Positions 17,419-26,605 are shown, numbered from the stretch's first letter. The stretch: 64,000 nt of DNA from Devosia yakushimensis (GCF_030159855.1 NZ_BSNG01000001.1:434001-498000); one strand, 5' to 3'. Notes: generated from the sequence alone by a model not told the origin. Numbers and translations are program-made.

Positions 17419-18486
17419 TCACTCGGACCCTTCGTTTGGTACAGTGGCTGTCGACTCGCGGATGACAAGCCTGGTCACAGTGGAAATGGCCGGTTCTGCG
17501 TTCTCCGAATTCTCGATTGCGGCAAGGGCCATGGTCACGGCGAGGCGTCCGAGTTCGCCGATGGGTTGGGCGATGCTGGTCAGCGCCGGCGTCAGGATTT
17601 CGGCCATGCTGTCGTCATAGCCGATGATCGAAATGTCGTTGGGAACGCTCAGTCCAGCCTCGCTGATCGCCTGCAGCCCCGAGGCGGCGAGCAGGTCGGA
17701 GCCGAAAATCACTGCCGTAGGTCGCTCTGGAAGCGCCAGCAAGCGGCGCATCAGGTGGTATCCGGGTTGCCGGACCGGCTTGCTATCGTCGTAATAGACG
17801 GCACGGAGCATATTGGCCGCGGGCACGTCAATTCCATGTCGTGCTAGGTTCTCGCGAAACAGCCGCTCGCGGACTGCCTCGATCGCGTCGTCGAGATTCC
17901 CCTCCATATTGCTGGAATCCACGTCGCCGCCAATGAAGGCAAAGCGCCGGTGGCCCAGGCCATAGAGGTGATCAACGGCCTCCCGCATGCCGTCATGCGC
18001 ATCCACCGTCACAACGGCGCCGACATGGGCGATGTGCCGCTCGACCTGGACCGTGGGAATGCCGTTCTGGGCAATGATGCGGACATTCCTGGGGTCCCTG
18101 GCGCTGCAGAAAATGACTGCATCGACGTGATGATCGAGGAAGCGCCGTACCCCCGCGGCCTCCATGTCCGAATCGGCATTATTGTTCAAAGTCAGCACGG
18201 TATAGCCTTGGCGCAGTGCTTCCATCTGCACGAAATGCGCCACTGCCGGATGGAAGGCGTTAAGCCGTGACTCGCTGACCACGAGACCAAGCGTGTAGCT
18301 GCGGCTGGTGCGAAGGCCGCGGGCCACCATGTTGGGCCGGTAACCTGTTGCCTCCACGGCGCTTTTCACAGCTATGCGCGTTTCTTCCTTCACATAGCCG
18401 TTGTTGTACAGAACGCGCGCCACCGTGGCTGCTGAAACGCCGGCGCGGCGCGCCACGTCCGTCATGGTGGCTTTACTCGCCTTCAT
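17419..18486 (-). CDS. LacI-family transcriptional regulator
   Basis: 355 residues. The DNA-binding HTH is TMTDVARRAGVSAATVARVL, with a hinge helix (TGYRPNMVARGLRTSRS), followed by a periplasmic-binding-protein-type effector domain (IIGYDDSMAEILTPALTSI). I chose the ATG at 18486, since the upstream alternative is a GTG without a better ribosome site. It is divergent from the CUT1 importer operon, and a strong palindrome lies 62 bp from its start. It most likely represses that operon and itself until a sugar or derived ligand binds. Its stop is 8 bp from the convergent hydrolase. Confidence 0.92.
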   Translation of the reverse strand: MKASKATMTDVARRAGVSAATVARVLYNNGYVKEETRIAVKSAVEATGYRPNMVARGLRTSRSYTLGLVVSESRLNAFHPAVAHFVQMEALRQGYTVLTLNNNADSDMEAAGVRRFLDHHVDAVIFCSARDPRNVRIIAQNGIPTVQVERHIAHVGAVVTVDAHDGMREAVDHLYGLGHRRFAFIGGDVDSSNMEGNLDDAIEAVRERLFRENLARHGIDVPAANMLRAVYYDDSKPVRQPGYHLMRRLLALPERPTAVIFGSDLLAASGLQAISEAGLSVPNDISIIGYDDSMAEILTPALTSIAQPIGELGRLAVTMALAAIENSENAEPAISTVTRLVIRESTATVPNEGSE

Positions 18487-18546
18487 CCTTGACTGATCTC
18501 CTCTTTCCACACGCCTACAAATGCCCTCTTGCCAAACTCAAGGCAA

Positions 18547-18578
18547 TATGGTGACGTCAACATGATGACGTCACCATA
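18547..18578. promoter_or_regulatory. Palindromic operator, probable LacI-family site
   Basis: Perfect 13-bp arms TATGGTGACGTCA (18547-18559) and TGACGTCACCATA (18566-18578), with a 6-bp spacer. Each half contains TGACGTCA, itself an 8-bp palindrome, so the site could hold two dimers 14 bp apart. It lies in the divergent region between the regulator and the importer. The link to the LacI protein is inferred from position. Confidence 0.8.
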
Positions 18579-18765
18579 CGAATTCCAACAAGAGAACTCG
18601 GGGTGGCGCATTGACTGCCCGGCGCTTGCAGGGGCGTCCGGGTAGGAGGATGGCCAGGGCCGGCCGAGACGAGGAAACGGCCTGCGCATCTCTAATCACA
18701 AACCAAGACCGCGCCCGGATGCCCGGAGCGCGAACGACGATGCTCGACCTGGGAGGGAATCCAAC

Positions 18766-20028
18766 ATGAGCAGACCCAATTTCATGCGCCGCAACATGAT
18801 CAAGCTGGCGCTAGCCGGCACCGCGCTGGGCCTATGCGCGGGCCCGGCCCTTGCGCAGCCCGTATCCATCGATTTCTGGGACATGATCTGGGGCGGACCG
18901 ACCTATCCGGCCGCAGCCCAGGCGCTGGTCGACAAGTACAATGCCGAGCATCCGGACGTGCAGGTCGTCTACCGCTCCGTACCGTGGACGAACTGGTACG
19001 AGACCTTCGTCACCGCGATCGCCTCGGGCAGCGCGCCCGATATCTCGACTGGCGCCGGCTTCCAGGCGGTGCAGCTTTATGACCAGGGCGCCATCATGCC
19101 GGTGGACGAGGTGGTCGCCCAGCTTGATGCCAATGACTTCGCTCCCGGCGCACTCGACGCGCTGCGCTACGACGACCACTATGTCGGCCTGCCTTGGGCC
19201 GTGGACCTGCGCGTGCTGTTCTATCGCAAGGACGTGCTGGAGGCCGCAGGGGTGGCTGTTCCGACCAATTGGGAAGAATTCCGTGCCGCTGCCAAGACGC
19301 TGACGGCAGACGGCAAGTTCGGTCTCGTGTCGTCGGGTGACTCGGGCGGAATGCACTGGATTCTGGCCAGTTCTATCAATAATGGCGGTGGCCTGTTCGA
19401 TGCCGATGGCAATGCCGCACTGAACGGCGAGCGCACCACCGAGGCGCTGCAATACCTGACCGATCTAAAGACCGATGGCTCCGTCAATCCGGCCAGCGTC
19501 GGCTATGTCAATGACGATGCGCGCGGTTCCTTTTTCCGCGGCGAGGCGGCTTTCCTGCTCAACGGTCCCCTGCTGCCTGACCAGGCCGGCGGTGTGAAGG
19601 ACCAGATCGGCATCGTCCCGCCGATGCAGGCGCTGCATGGCGATGTCGGCACGGTCTACTGGGTCAACAACATCATGGTTTACAACCAGACCGAGCACCC
19701 GGCCGAAACCATGGCCTTCCTCAAGTGGTGGAGCGATAACGCGCTGCCGCTGTGGACCGAAGGCAAGGCGGGTAACCTCCCCGCGCGTCAGTCGATCCAG
19801 GCCGACGCTTATTTCCAGGACAATCCAAGCGTCAAATACATCATCGACACCTATTTGCCGGTGTCCAAGACCATGTCGGCGGCAGTGGGTGGAACCTTTC
19901 CGCAGCTCAACGAGATCGATGGCGACGGCTTCCTGATGAGCCTGATGCAGTCAATCTGGCAGGGCCAGCCGCTCGGCGACAATCTTGCCGCCGCCCAATC
20001 CCATCTCGAAGAGATCATGGCTGATTGA
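18766..20028 (+). CDS. Family 1 extracellular solute-binding protein of a CUT1 sugar importer
   Basis: 420 residues. A signal peptide (hydrophobic stretch LALAGTALGLCAG, cleavage near ALA-Q) directs it to the periplasm. The SBP_bac_1 fold is shown by VSIDFWDMIWGG at the mature N-terminus, SGSAPDI, GLPWAVDLRVLFYRKD and FFRGEAAFLLNG. GGGAGG precedes the ATG by 9 nt. It is the first gene of an operon with two permeases, an ATPase and three catabolic genes. The carbohydrate bound is unknown; enzymes downstream suggest an inositol-like or keto-sugar-related compound. Confidence 0.92.
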   Translation: MSRPNFMRRNMIKLALAGTALGLCAGPALAQPVSIDFWDMIWGGPTYPAAAQALVDKYNAEHPDVQVVYRSVPWTNWYETFVTAIASGSAPDISTGAGFQAVQLYDQGAIMPVDEVVAQLDANDFAPGALDALRYDDHYVGLPWAVDLRVLFYRKDVLEAAGVAVPTNWEEFRAAAKTLTADGKFGLVSSGDSGGMHWILASSINNGGGLFDADGNAALNGERTTEALQYLTDLKTDGSVNPASVGYVNDDARGSFFRGEAAFLLNGPLLPDQAGGVKDQIGIVPPMQALHGDVGTVYWVNNIMVYNQTEHPAETMAFLKWWSDNALPLWTEGKAGNLPARQSIQADAYFQDNPSVKYIIDTYLPVSKTMSAAVGGTFPQLNEIDGDGFLMSLMQSIWQGQPLGDNLAAAQSHLEEIMAD

Positions 20029-20942
20029 TGACTGTCGCCCTCGATAGCAACGAGGCTCCTGCCTGGCGTACCCGCGCCAGGCAGATGTTGGCCCCCGAAT
20101 TCGTCACCCCCGCAATCCTGCTGGCGCCATCGGTGCTGCTGCTGCTGGTCGTCATCGCCTATCCGATGGTGCAGGGGTTCTTTTTCAGTTTCACCGATGG
20201 CTCGCTGATGAAGGGCGGCGATGTCGTGGGGTTTGAAAACTATACCAAGTTGCTGACCTCTCCGGCGTTCTGGCACTCGCTGCGCTTCAGCGCGATCTTT
20301 GCCGCCTGCAATATTGCCGGTTGCTATCTGCTCGGGCTCGGTTTGGCGCTGCTGCTGCAGATGGACATGCCCGGTCGCGGGGTTTTCCGCGTGCTGCTGC
20401 TCCTGCCGTGGATCGTGCCGTCGCTGGTGTCGATCGTGTCCTGGCGCTGGATGGTCAATGACGAGAAGGCGCTGTTCAACCAGGTCATCACCCTGTTCGG
20501 CGGCGATCCGATCTATTTCCTGTCCAACAGCAATTGGGCCGTGACGATCGTCATCCTGATCAAGATCTGGCGCAGCTTCCCTTTCATGATGCTGTCGCTG
20601 CTGGCAGCTTTGCAGAGCATCGACCGCTCGCTCTATGAAGCTGCGGCCATCGACGGCGCCACCAAATGGCAGTCGTTCTGGAACGTTACGCTGCCGCAGA
20701 TCAAGAACATCTCGATCGTGCTTTGCCTGCTGATGACCATCTGGAGCGTCAACGACTTCGATACGCCGTGGCTACTGGCTCAGGGTGGGCCGGCTAATGC
20801 CACGGAAAACCTCGTCGTTCTGGCTTATCGCTACACTTTTGCCCGCAACGATGTCGGCATGGGCGCTGCGACTTCCTTCGTTACCCTGTTTGTGTTGATG
20901 GCGCTGGTCTTCTTCCTGCTCCGTCTGCAGCGCCGGAGTTGA
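20028..20942 (+). CDS. CUT1 sugar ABC transporter permease (MalF-like)
   Basis: 304 residues, six membrane helices. The cytoplasmic EAA loop is seen as SLYEAAAIDGATKWQSFWNVTLPQIK, contacting the ATPase. The ATG at 20028 shares its A with the SBP stop (TGATG), so translation is coupled. An in-frame TTG directly before it was not used. It pairs with the next gene to form the channel. Confidence 0.92.
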   Translation: MTVALDSNEAPAWRTRARQMLAPEFVTPAILLAPSVLLLLVVIAYPMVQGFFFSFTDGSLMKGGDVVGFENYTKLLTSPAFWHSLRFSAIFAACNIAGCYLLGLGLALLLQMDMPGRGVFRVLLLLPWIVPSLVSIVSWRWMVNDEKALFNQVITLFGGDPIYFLSNSNWAVTIVILIKIWRSFPFMMLSLLAALQSIDRSLYEAAAIDGATKWQSFWNVTLPQIKNISIVLCLLMTIWSVNDFDTPWLLAQGGPANATENLVVLAYRYTFARNDVGMGAATSFVTLFVLMALVFFLLRLQRRS

Positions 20943-20946
20943 TGCC

Positions 20947-21774
20947 ATGACCAATGACACGCTGCTCAAGCGCTGGGGTCTGACTGGGGCGATGACGGTC
21001 ATCGTGCTGCTGGTGAACCTGCCAATCATCCTGCTGATGCTCAATTCCCTGCAGACGACCGAGCAGATCCTGGCCTCGCGCAGCATCATCCCAGCCAGCT
21101 TCACCCTCGCCAATTACGAGGGCCTGACCAATACGCCGTTCTTCACCTATTTGCGCAATTCGCTGATCGTCTCGCTTGGCGCGACGGCGTTCAGCGTTAC
21201 CGCGGCGGTGCTGGCCGGCTATGCCCTATCGCGCTTCCGCAATGGATTGCTCGACGCCTACTCGACCGCATTGTTCGCAGTGCAGATGTTTCCCATCATC
21301 CTGGCCCTGATCCCGCTCTTCCTGCTGTTCCGGCCGCTGGGCTTCATCAACTCGCCGGTGTCGGTCATCATCGTCTATGCGGTGGTCAACTTGCCCTTTG
21401 TCACCTGGATGGCGCGGAGCTATTTCGACACCATTCCGCGCGAGCTCGAGGAAGCGGCGCTGATCGATGGCTGCGGCCACATCGAAGCCTTCATCCGCAT
21501 CGTTCTGCCGCTGTCGGGACCAGGCCTTGCCGCAGTGTCGATCTTCGCTTTCCTCTTTTCCTACAATGAGTTCTTCGTCGCCAATGTGTTCCTGCGGACC
21601 ACCGAGGCCATGACATTGCCGGTGGGCATCCAGATGTTCATGCAGCAGTTCTCGACCGACTGGGGCAGTCTGATGGCAGCAGCAACGCTGACCATGATGC
21701 CGACGCTGATCCTTTTCCTCTTCGTCCAGAAATTCATCACCCATGGCGCTATCGCCGGTGGCGTGAAGGGATAA
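20947..21774 (+). CDS. CUT1 sugar ABC transporter permease (MalG-like)
   Basis: 275 residues, six helices. The EAA loop is ELEEAALIDGCGHIEAFIRIVLP. The start lies 4 bp after the preceding stop. The family-typical C-terminus (FVQKFITHGAIAGGVKG) is complete. It is the second half of the heterodimeric channel. Confidence 0.93.
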   Translation: MTNDTLLKRWGLTGAMTVIVLLVNLPIILLMLNSLQTTEQILASRSIIPASFTLANYEGLTNTPFFTYLRNSLIVSLGATAFSVTAAVLAGYALSRFRNGLLDAYSTALFAVQMFPIILALIPLFLLFRPLGFINSPVSVIIVYAVVNLPFVTWMARSYFDTIPRELEEAALIDGCGHIEAFIRIVLPLSGPGLAAVSIFAFLFSYNEFFVANVFLRTTEAMTLPVGIQMFMQQFSTDWGSLMAAATLTMMPTLILFLFVQKFITHGAIAGGVKG

Positions 21775-21779
21775 TTCAA

Positions 21780-22847
21780 ATGGCTTCACTCACGATTAAA
21801 TCGGCCAGGAAGAACTACGGCACAGTGCCGGTGCTGCATGGCGTGGATGTTGATATCAAGGATGGGGAATTCCTCATCCTGGTCGGCCCCTCGGGCTGCG
21901 GCAAGTCCACCCTGCTGCGCATGATTGCCGGGTTGGAATCGATCACCGGCGGCACGATCATGATCGGCGACCGCGTGGTCAACGACCTGCCGCCCAAAGC
22001 GCGCGATATCGCCATGGTGTTCCAGTCTTACGCGCTCTACCCGCATATGACTGTCGCGCAGAATATGGGTTTCTCGCTCAAGCTGGCCCGTCGTCCCAAA
22101 GCCGAGATCGACGCCGCTGTCCGCAAGGCGGCTGACATCCTGGCGCTGGGGGAGTTGCTCGAGCGCACGCCCAAGCAGCTTTCGGGTGGGCAGCGCCAGC
22201 GCGTTGCCATGGGTCGCGCCATTGTGCGTAATCCCGCAGTGTTCCTGTTCGATGAACCGCTGTCCAATCTCGACGCCAAGCTGCGCGTGCAGATGCGGGC
22301 CGAGATCAAGGAACTGCACCAGCGGCTCGGCACCACAATCGTCTACGTTACCCACGACCAGATCGAGGCCATGACCATGGCCGATCGCATCGTGGTCATG
22401 CATGGCGGCGTAGTGGAACAGATCGGGCGCCCACTCGATCTCTACGACAAGCCGTCCAACCTGTTTGTCGCCGGTTTTATCGGCTCGCCATCGATGAATC
22501 TCATCGACGGCACCGCGGAAACGGCCGGCAGCTTCGCCACTGCCTCCGGTGCCACTATTCCGGTCCCTGGCCTCACCGCGCAACAAGGCGCGAGCCTGGT
22601 CCTGGGCGTTCGTCCGGAACATCTGGAACTGGCAGCTGCCGGTTCGGAGGGCGCCATGGCAGGGCAGGTGGTTGTCACCGAACCCACGGGATCGGAAACC
22701 CAGGTCACGCTGCGCATTGGCAAGTCCGACCTGCTGGCACTGTTCCACAGCCGCATCGAGGTCCAGCCGGGCGACACCATCCACATCCGCGTGCTGCCGG
22801 GCAAGGCGCACCTGTTCGACAAGGCGTCCGGCCGGCGGCTGGACTGA
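21780..22847 (+). CDS. CUT1 sugar ABC transporter ATP-binding protein (MalK/UgpC type)
   Basis: 355 residues. Walker A is GPSGCGKST, the signature LSGGQRQRVAMGRA, Walker B VFLFDEPLSNLD, and the H-loop YVTHDQIEAMT. A C-terminal TOBE/OB regulatory domain (about 240-355) includes LGVRPEHLEL. It energises the two upstream permeases. The full length matches UgpC/MalK. It is followed by a 77-bp gap with an imperfect GC-rich inverted repeat and then the catabolic genes. Confidence 0.94.
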   Translation: MASLTIKSARKNYGTVPVLHGVDVDIKDGEFLILVGPSGCGKSTLLRMIAGLESITGGTIMIGDRVVNDLPPKARDIAMVFQSYALYPHMTVAQNMGFSLKLARRPKAEIDAAVRKAADILALGELLERTPKQLSGGQRQRVAMGRAIVRNPAVFLFDEPLSNLDAKLRVQMRAEIKELHQRLGTTIVYVTHDQIEAMTMADRIVVMHGGVVEQIGRPLDLYDKPSNLFVAGFIGSPSMNLIDGTAETAGSFATASGATIPVPGLTAQQGASLVLGVRPEHLELAAAGSEGAMAGQVVVTEPTGSETQVTLRIGKSDLLALFHSRIEVQPGDTIHIRVLPGKAHLFDKASGRRLD

Positions 22848-22924
22848 CAAGTCAACGGCCGGATCGTCCTCCCGGCCGTTCCGGGACGCGCTTTTCTCCC
22901 GGAGCGCGTCCCGCCCCATTCCTA

Positions 22925-23818
22925 ATGAAAGATATTCGCATGACCCAAATGGCCTATAATCCGCTCTCCTTCTCGCTCACCGCCGAAGGCTGGAAGCCGG
23001 AGCTCGCCCCGCCTCTCCCCACCATCCTGACCATCGTCAAGAATGCCGGCTATGACGGCATCCACGCCGAAGTCCCGCAGGGCAGCACCGCCGCCGCTTA
23101 TGCCACGCTGCTGGGCGATCATGGCCTCAAGCCGGCGCCGGGCTATTTCCAGTCCAACTTCGCCGACGCCGCGGCCTTGCCGGCGACCATGGAGGCGGCC
23201 CGCAAGGCGGCCGCCGATCACGCCGTTCTGGGCCTCGACCGCATCTTCATCGCCGAACAGTTCGGGGCCAATCCGGCTCGCATTTCTACGCCGGCCGTGG
23301 GCGTGGGCAGCAATCCCGAAACCCTGGCCCGCATTGCCGATGGCCTTGGCAAGGTGGCCGCTGCCATGGCGGCGGAAGGCGTCATTCCTTGCCTCCATGC
23401 CCATGTCGGCACGCAGATCGAGACTGTTGCCGAGACCGATTTCGTGCTGGACCGCGTTGGTGCCGACATCTTGCTGGTGGGGCCCGATACTGGCCACCTC
23501 AGCTGGGCGGGCGCTGATCTCAATGACTTTTTGAGGAGGCACGCTTCCCGCGTCGGCGCCGTACATATCAAGGACTACCGCAAAGCGGTGGCCGATGACA
23601 CGCGCGCGGCAGGCAAAGGCTATCACGATGCCGGCGCTGCCCACATCTGGACCGAACCGGGTCGTGGCAGCATCGATCTCGACGGCGCGCTCAAGGCGCT
23701 TGGCGGCTTTAATGGCTGGTTCGTCGTCGAGGTCGACATTGCCGACCAGCCGACGGTGGAGGAAAGCGCCCGCGTTGCAGCGCAGTGGCTGCGGCCCCGC
23801 CTTGAGGCCCGGTCATGA
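22925..23818 (+). CDS. IolE/MocC-like sugar isomerase/epimerase (TIM barrel)
   Basis: 297 residues of the xylose-isomerase-like TIM-barrel family. Metal and substrate motifs are recognisable: HAHVGTQIET, GPDTGHLSWAG, GAVHIKDY and EPGRGSIDLDG. This series is that of inosose dehydratase (IolE) and its relatives. The ATG at 22925 has no clear ribosome site; ATGs at 22940 and 22949 are alternatives. It overlaps the next gene (ATGA). The likely role is dehydration or epimerisation of an oxidised sugar or inosose made by the neighbouring dehydrogenase; the exact reaction is inference. Confidence 0.87.
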   Translation: MKDIRMTQMAYNPLSFSLTAEGWKPELAPPLPTILTIVKNAGYDGIHAEVPQGSTAAAYATLLGDHGLKPAPGYFQSNFADAAALPATMEAARKAAADHAVLGLDRIFIAEQFGANPARISTPAVGVGSNPETLARIADGLGKVAAAMAAEGVIPCLHAHVGTQIETVAETDFVLDRVGADILLVGPDTGHLSWAGADLNDFLRRHASRVGAVHIKDYRKAVADDTRAAGKGYHDAGAAHIWTEPGRGSIDLDGALKALGGFNGWFVVEVDIADQPTVEESARVAAQWLRPRLEARS

Positions 23819-24846
23819 ACCCGATCGGCATCGGCTTTATCGGCGGCGGTCCTGTCACGCAGGCCATCCACCTCCCGGCCATCGCCACGCTGGGTGGGCA
23901 GTTCCGGACTATTCGCGTGATGGACGTCAATCCGGTGGTGGCCGATGAGGTCGCCGCTCGCTACGGCGCGGTTGGCTCGACCGACGCTACCCCCATCTAT
24001 GAAGACCCCGCGGTTGAGGTCGTGGCCATCTGCAGTCCCAATGCCTTTCACGCCGACCAGGTGATTGCCGCCTGCCGTGCCGGCAAGAAAGCGGTGCTGT
24101 GCGAGAAGCCGCTCGCTGTCTCCAAGGCCGAAGCCGAGATGATCCGGGATGCTGCCAAAGCCAGCGGCACGGTGATCTTCGTGGGTACCATGCATGCCTA
24201 TGATCCGGCCTATCTCGCGGCCCGCGCGGCATGGCGGGCCAGCGGCGATACGGCCGTGCAGGTGCGCAATGGCATCTTCCTGCCGACCAATGACGTGTTC
24301 ACCGATCAGGCAACACAACTGGTCCCCGTGCCACCCATACCCCGGCCTTCGGGGCCACCCGATCTGGCGATGAAGCAGGCCATGATGCGGGGCGCCATGC
24401 TGGGCCTTGCCATCCACAATATCCCGCTCGTCCGGGACTTCCACCCCGAAGTGGGTACTCTGGAACTCGCACAATTCCTGCCGCCATTCGGCTACACGCT
24501 GGTCAGCGCCGCCAATGGCTCGACCGCCGAGCTGAGCGGAATGATGCCGGGGCAGTGGCCGCCGAAATGGACCTTCGAAGTGCTCGGCAAGACCCATTGC
24601 CTGCGGGCGGATATGCCACCCTCCTATGTCATGGCCGGCTCGGCCCGCGTGGAGCTGGCCGGTCCCGATGGCACGCAGGTCTTCCAGTCCGGCGTCAATG
24701 GCTACCAGGCACTCTGGCAGGCCATTGCCGGCACCGTCCGCGGCGGCGCCGAGCCCCCCATCGATCTCGATACAGTCATCGCCGATCTTGGCTTCGCCCT
24801 CGATCTTGCCGATGGCATTGATCGGCTGCTGGAGGCAGCGGCATGA
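23815..24846 (+). CDS. Gfo/Idh/MocA-family oxidoreductase
   Basis: 343 residues. The N-terminal Rossmann fold is shown by GIGFIGGGPVTQAIHLP and VVAICSPNAFHADQ, and the conserved EKP of the family is CEKPLAVSKAEAE. The C-terminal alpha/beta domain includes HNIPLVRDF in place of the usual GIHxxD motif. It probably oxidises a cyclic polyol or sugar with NAD(P). It overlaps both neighbours by ATGA junctions, so three catabolic genes are translated as a unit. Confidence 0.9.
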   Translation: MNPIGIGFIGGGPVTQAIHLPAIATLGGQFRTIRVMDVNPVVADEVAARYGAVGSTDATPIYEDPAVEVVAICSPNAFHADQVIAACRAGKKAVLCEKPLAVSKAEAEMIRDAAKASGTVIFVGTMHAYDPAYLAARAAWRASGDTAVQVRNGIFLPTNDVFTDQATQLVPVPPIPRPSGPPDLAMKQAMMRGAMLGLAIHNIPLVRDFHPEVGTLELAQFLPPFGYTLVSAANGSTAELSGMMPGQWPPKWTFEVLGKTHCLRADMPPSYVMAGSARVELAGPDGTQVFQSGVNGYQALWQAIAGTVRGGAEPPIDLDTVIADLGFALDLADGIDRLLEAAA

Positions 24847-25634
24847 ACAGTTTTCTGACCGTCCGGGCCTTCGGCTCGCTTGATCTCGACCATGCCGCAA
24901 CCATAGCCAGCCTTCCTGCCAGTCTTCGGGTGGTCGGCGCGGGGCAGGCTGATATCGCAACCACGACACCAGACCTGAGATCCATCACGGCGGCCCTTGC
25001 GGTCTCGCCGAAAGGATTGGTGGTGACGCAGCCAGCTTTGCTCGACGACGCCGCGATCGGCATCCTGGGCGAGGCTGCCGTTCCGGTGTTCCCGGCTCTG
25101 GCGCTGGCGCCGAGGCTGCGCTTGCTCGATACCGGCGCGACCCTTGCCTCAGCAGGTCTTGTGCGCAGTCGTTTGAGCTGGCGCGGCACGATACATGAGG
25201 TGCTGCTGGAGCACCTTGCCGGTCTTGAGGCCGTGCTTGGGCCGATATCGAAGGTGCGCATTCTGGCCAGCTCAGACAATGGACACATCGGCACGGCGCA
25301 GACCCAGGGTGGTATTGTCGTCAATTGGTCGGGCCGTATTGACACCGGCCAGTCCGACTATGAACTGGATATTATCGGCCTATCCGAGCGGCTTGAAGTG
25401 AGCGGTGTCCTGGACGGTTCGGCGCGTCCTTTGCTGGTTCGTCATGGTACTGCCGGCGGGCTTCAGCAACCGCACGGCATATTCGAGACAGGCCTCCGCT
25501 GCTTCTGGCGTGCGGTCGTGTCCGACCTCACGGAGGGCAAGGCGGCGCCCCGCTGGCCGGACCTGAGCCGGCTACACGCTTTGGCGCGCGAACTTGCGGC
25601 ACTCAGCTCAGTGCACGGAGAGGATGCAGCATGA
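24843..25634 (+). CDS. Shortened Gfo/Idh-like protein lacking the dinucleotide-binding motif
   Basis: 263 residues, no family recognised with certainty. The pattern follows a Gfo/Idh/MocA protein: ADIATTTPDLRSITAALAV and GLVVTQPALL align in order with the TPNxxHxxxAxxALxAGKxVxxEKP stretch, and HEVLLEHLAGLEAVLGPISKV with the GxHxxDxxxxLxG helix, followed by a beta-sheet domain. The GxGxxG turn is missing and EKP has become TQP, so it is unlikely to be an active dehydrogenase. The ATGA overlap with the true oxidoreductase suggests a partner subunit. This reading is my own inspection, not a search. Confidence 0.6.
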   Translation: MNSFLTVRAFGSLDLDHAATIASLPASLRVVGAGQADIATTTPDLRSITAALAVSPKGLVVTQPALLDDAAIGILGEAAVPVFPALALAPRLRLLDTGATLASAGLVRSRLSWRGTIHEVLLEHLAGLEAVLGPISKVRILASSDNGHIGTAQTQGGIVVNWSGRIDTGQSDYELDIIGLSERLEVSGVLDGSARPLLVRHGTAGGLQQPHGIFETGLRCFWRAVVSDLTEGKAAPRWPDLSRLHALARELAALSSVHGEDAA

Positions 25635-25714
25635 GAGGAACCCTCAAGCCGATTTTCGATAGGTGGGTTGCGTGCCCAATGCCAAAACCAATCGAACGAT
25701 AAGTCCGAAGGTGC

Positions 25715-26605
25715 TCAGTAGATTCGCATTTGCAGGCGCATGACGATGTCCGAGCCGAGGCGCTGGAAGCCGTATTCACGCATGGTGCAGGTCCAGCCCT
25801 CGCCGGATTTTTCGATGCGGAAGAGGTTGTAGCGCGCCGGATCGTCCAGCGTGCCGCCCTGTGCCGCGCTGGCAGCGGCGACGCCAACTACGGGGACTTC
25901 GTGGTTTTTGCCCGGAATGGAATGGATCGAGGAGCGGTGGGTGTGCCCGTGCAGGATCAGCTCCGCACCGTGTTCGGCAATCACCTGGCGGAACAGTTTG
26001 TGACCCTTGAGCCCGAAAGAGGGGTGCTGCAATTCAGCATTGGGCGGGTGATGGATGAGCACGGTGCGGAAATAACCCGCATCGCCCATGGCCTTGAGAA
26101 TGCGGCTCAGCCGGTCGGCCTGTTTTTCCTCGAACCGCCCGATAGCAAGGAAAGGGCGTGTCGGCACGGCGCTTGAGCAGGAGATGACGGCCAGTTCGCC
26201 AACCCGCCGCACGAAGGGGAAAGCGGCTCCGTCCAGCGTTTCGCCTCTGAGATAGTTGCCCCATTGCTTTTGGGCTTCCTCCAGCGCGCCAGGCACATAG
26301 GCGTCGTGATTGCCAGGGCAGACTGCGATGCGGTCCGGGCTGCCCAGGGCTTCCAGCCATTTGCCGGCGCGTTCGATCTCAATATCGAGCGCCAGGTTGG
26401 TCAGATCGCCCGTTACTGCCGTAAAATCGGCATTCTGGGCCTGCATATGGGCAACCAGGCTCGCCAGCGTCTCGCTATTGAGCTCGCCATGCCGCTTGAT
26501 CTTCCAGTTGAGAAAGCCGGTCAGCCGCTTGCCGAACAGATCGCGCAGGGCGATGTCGGGCATGGGCGAAAGGTGGATGTCGGAAATATGGGCGAGGGTG
26601 ATCAT
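25715..26605 (-). CDS. Calcineurin-like metallophosphoesterase
   Basis: 296 residues. The dimetal motifs are complete: ISDIHLS, VTGDLTN, CPGNHDAY, and LHGHTHRSS near residue 215. The order and spacing fit the class III phosphodiesterase/Icc-like group. Substrate could be a cyclic nucleotide or another phosphodiester. It is divergent from the Nudix gene with a 110-bp gap that should hold both promoters, and its stop lies 80 bp from the convergent catabolic operon. Confidence 0.9.
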   Translation of the reverse strand: MITLAHISDIHLSPMPDIALRDLFGKRLTGFLNWKIKRHGELNSETLASLVAHMQAQNADFTAVTGDLTNLALDIEIERAGKWLEALGSPDRIAVCPGNHDAYVPGALEEAQKQWGNYLRGETLDGAAFPFVRRVGELAVISCSSAVPTRPFLAIGRFEEKQADRLSRILKAMGDAGYFRTVLIHHPPNAELQHPSFGLKGHKLFRQVIAEHGAELILHGHTHRSSIHSIPGKNHEVPVVGVAAASAAQGGTLDDPARYNLFRIEKSGEGWTCTMREYGFQRLGSDIVMRLQMRIY

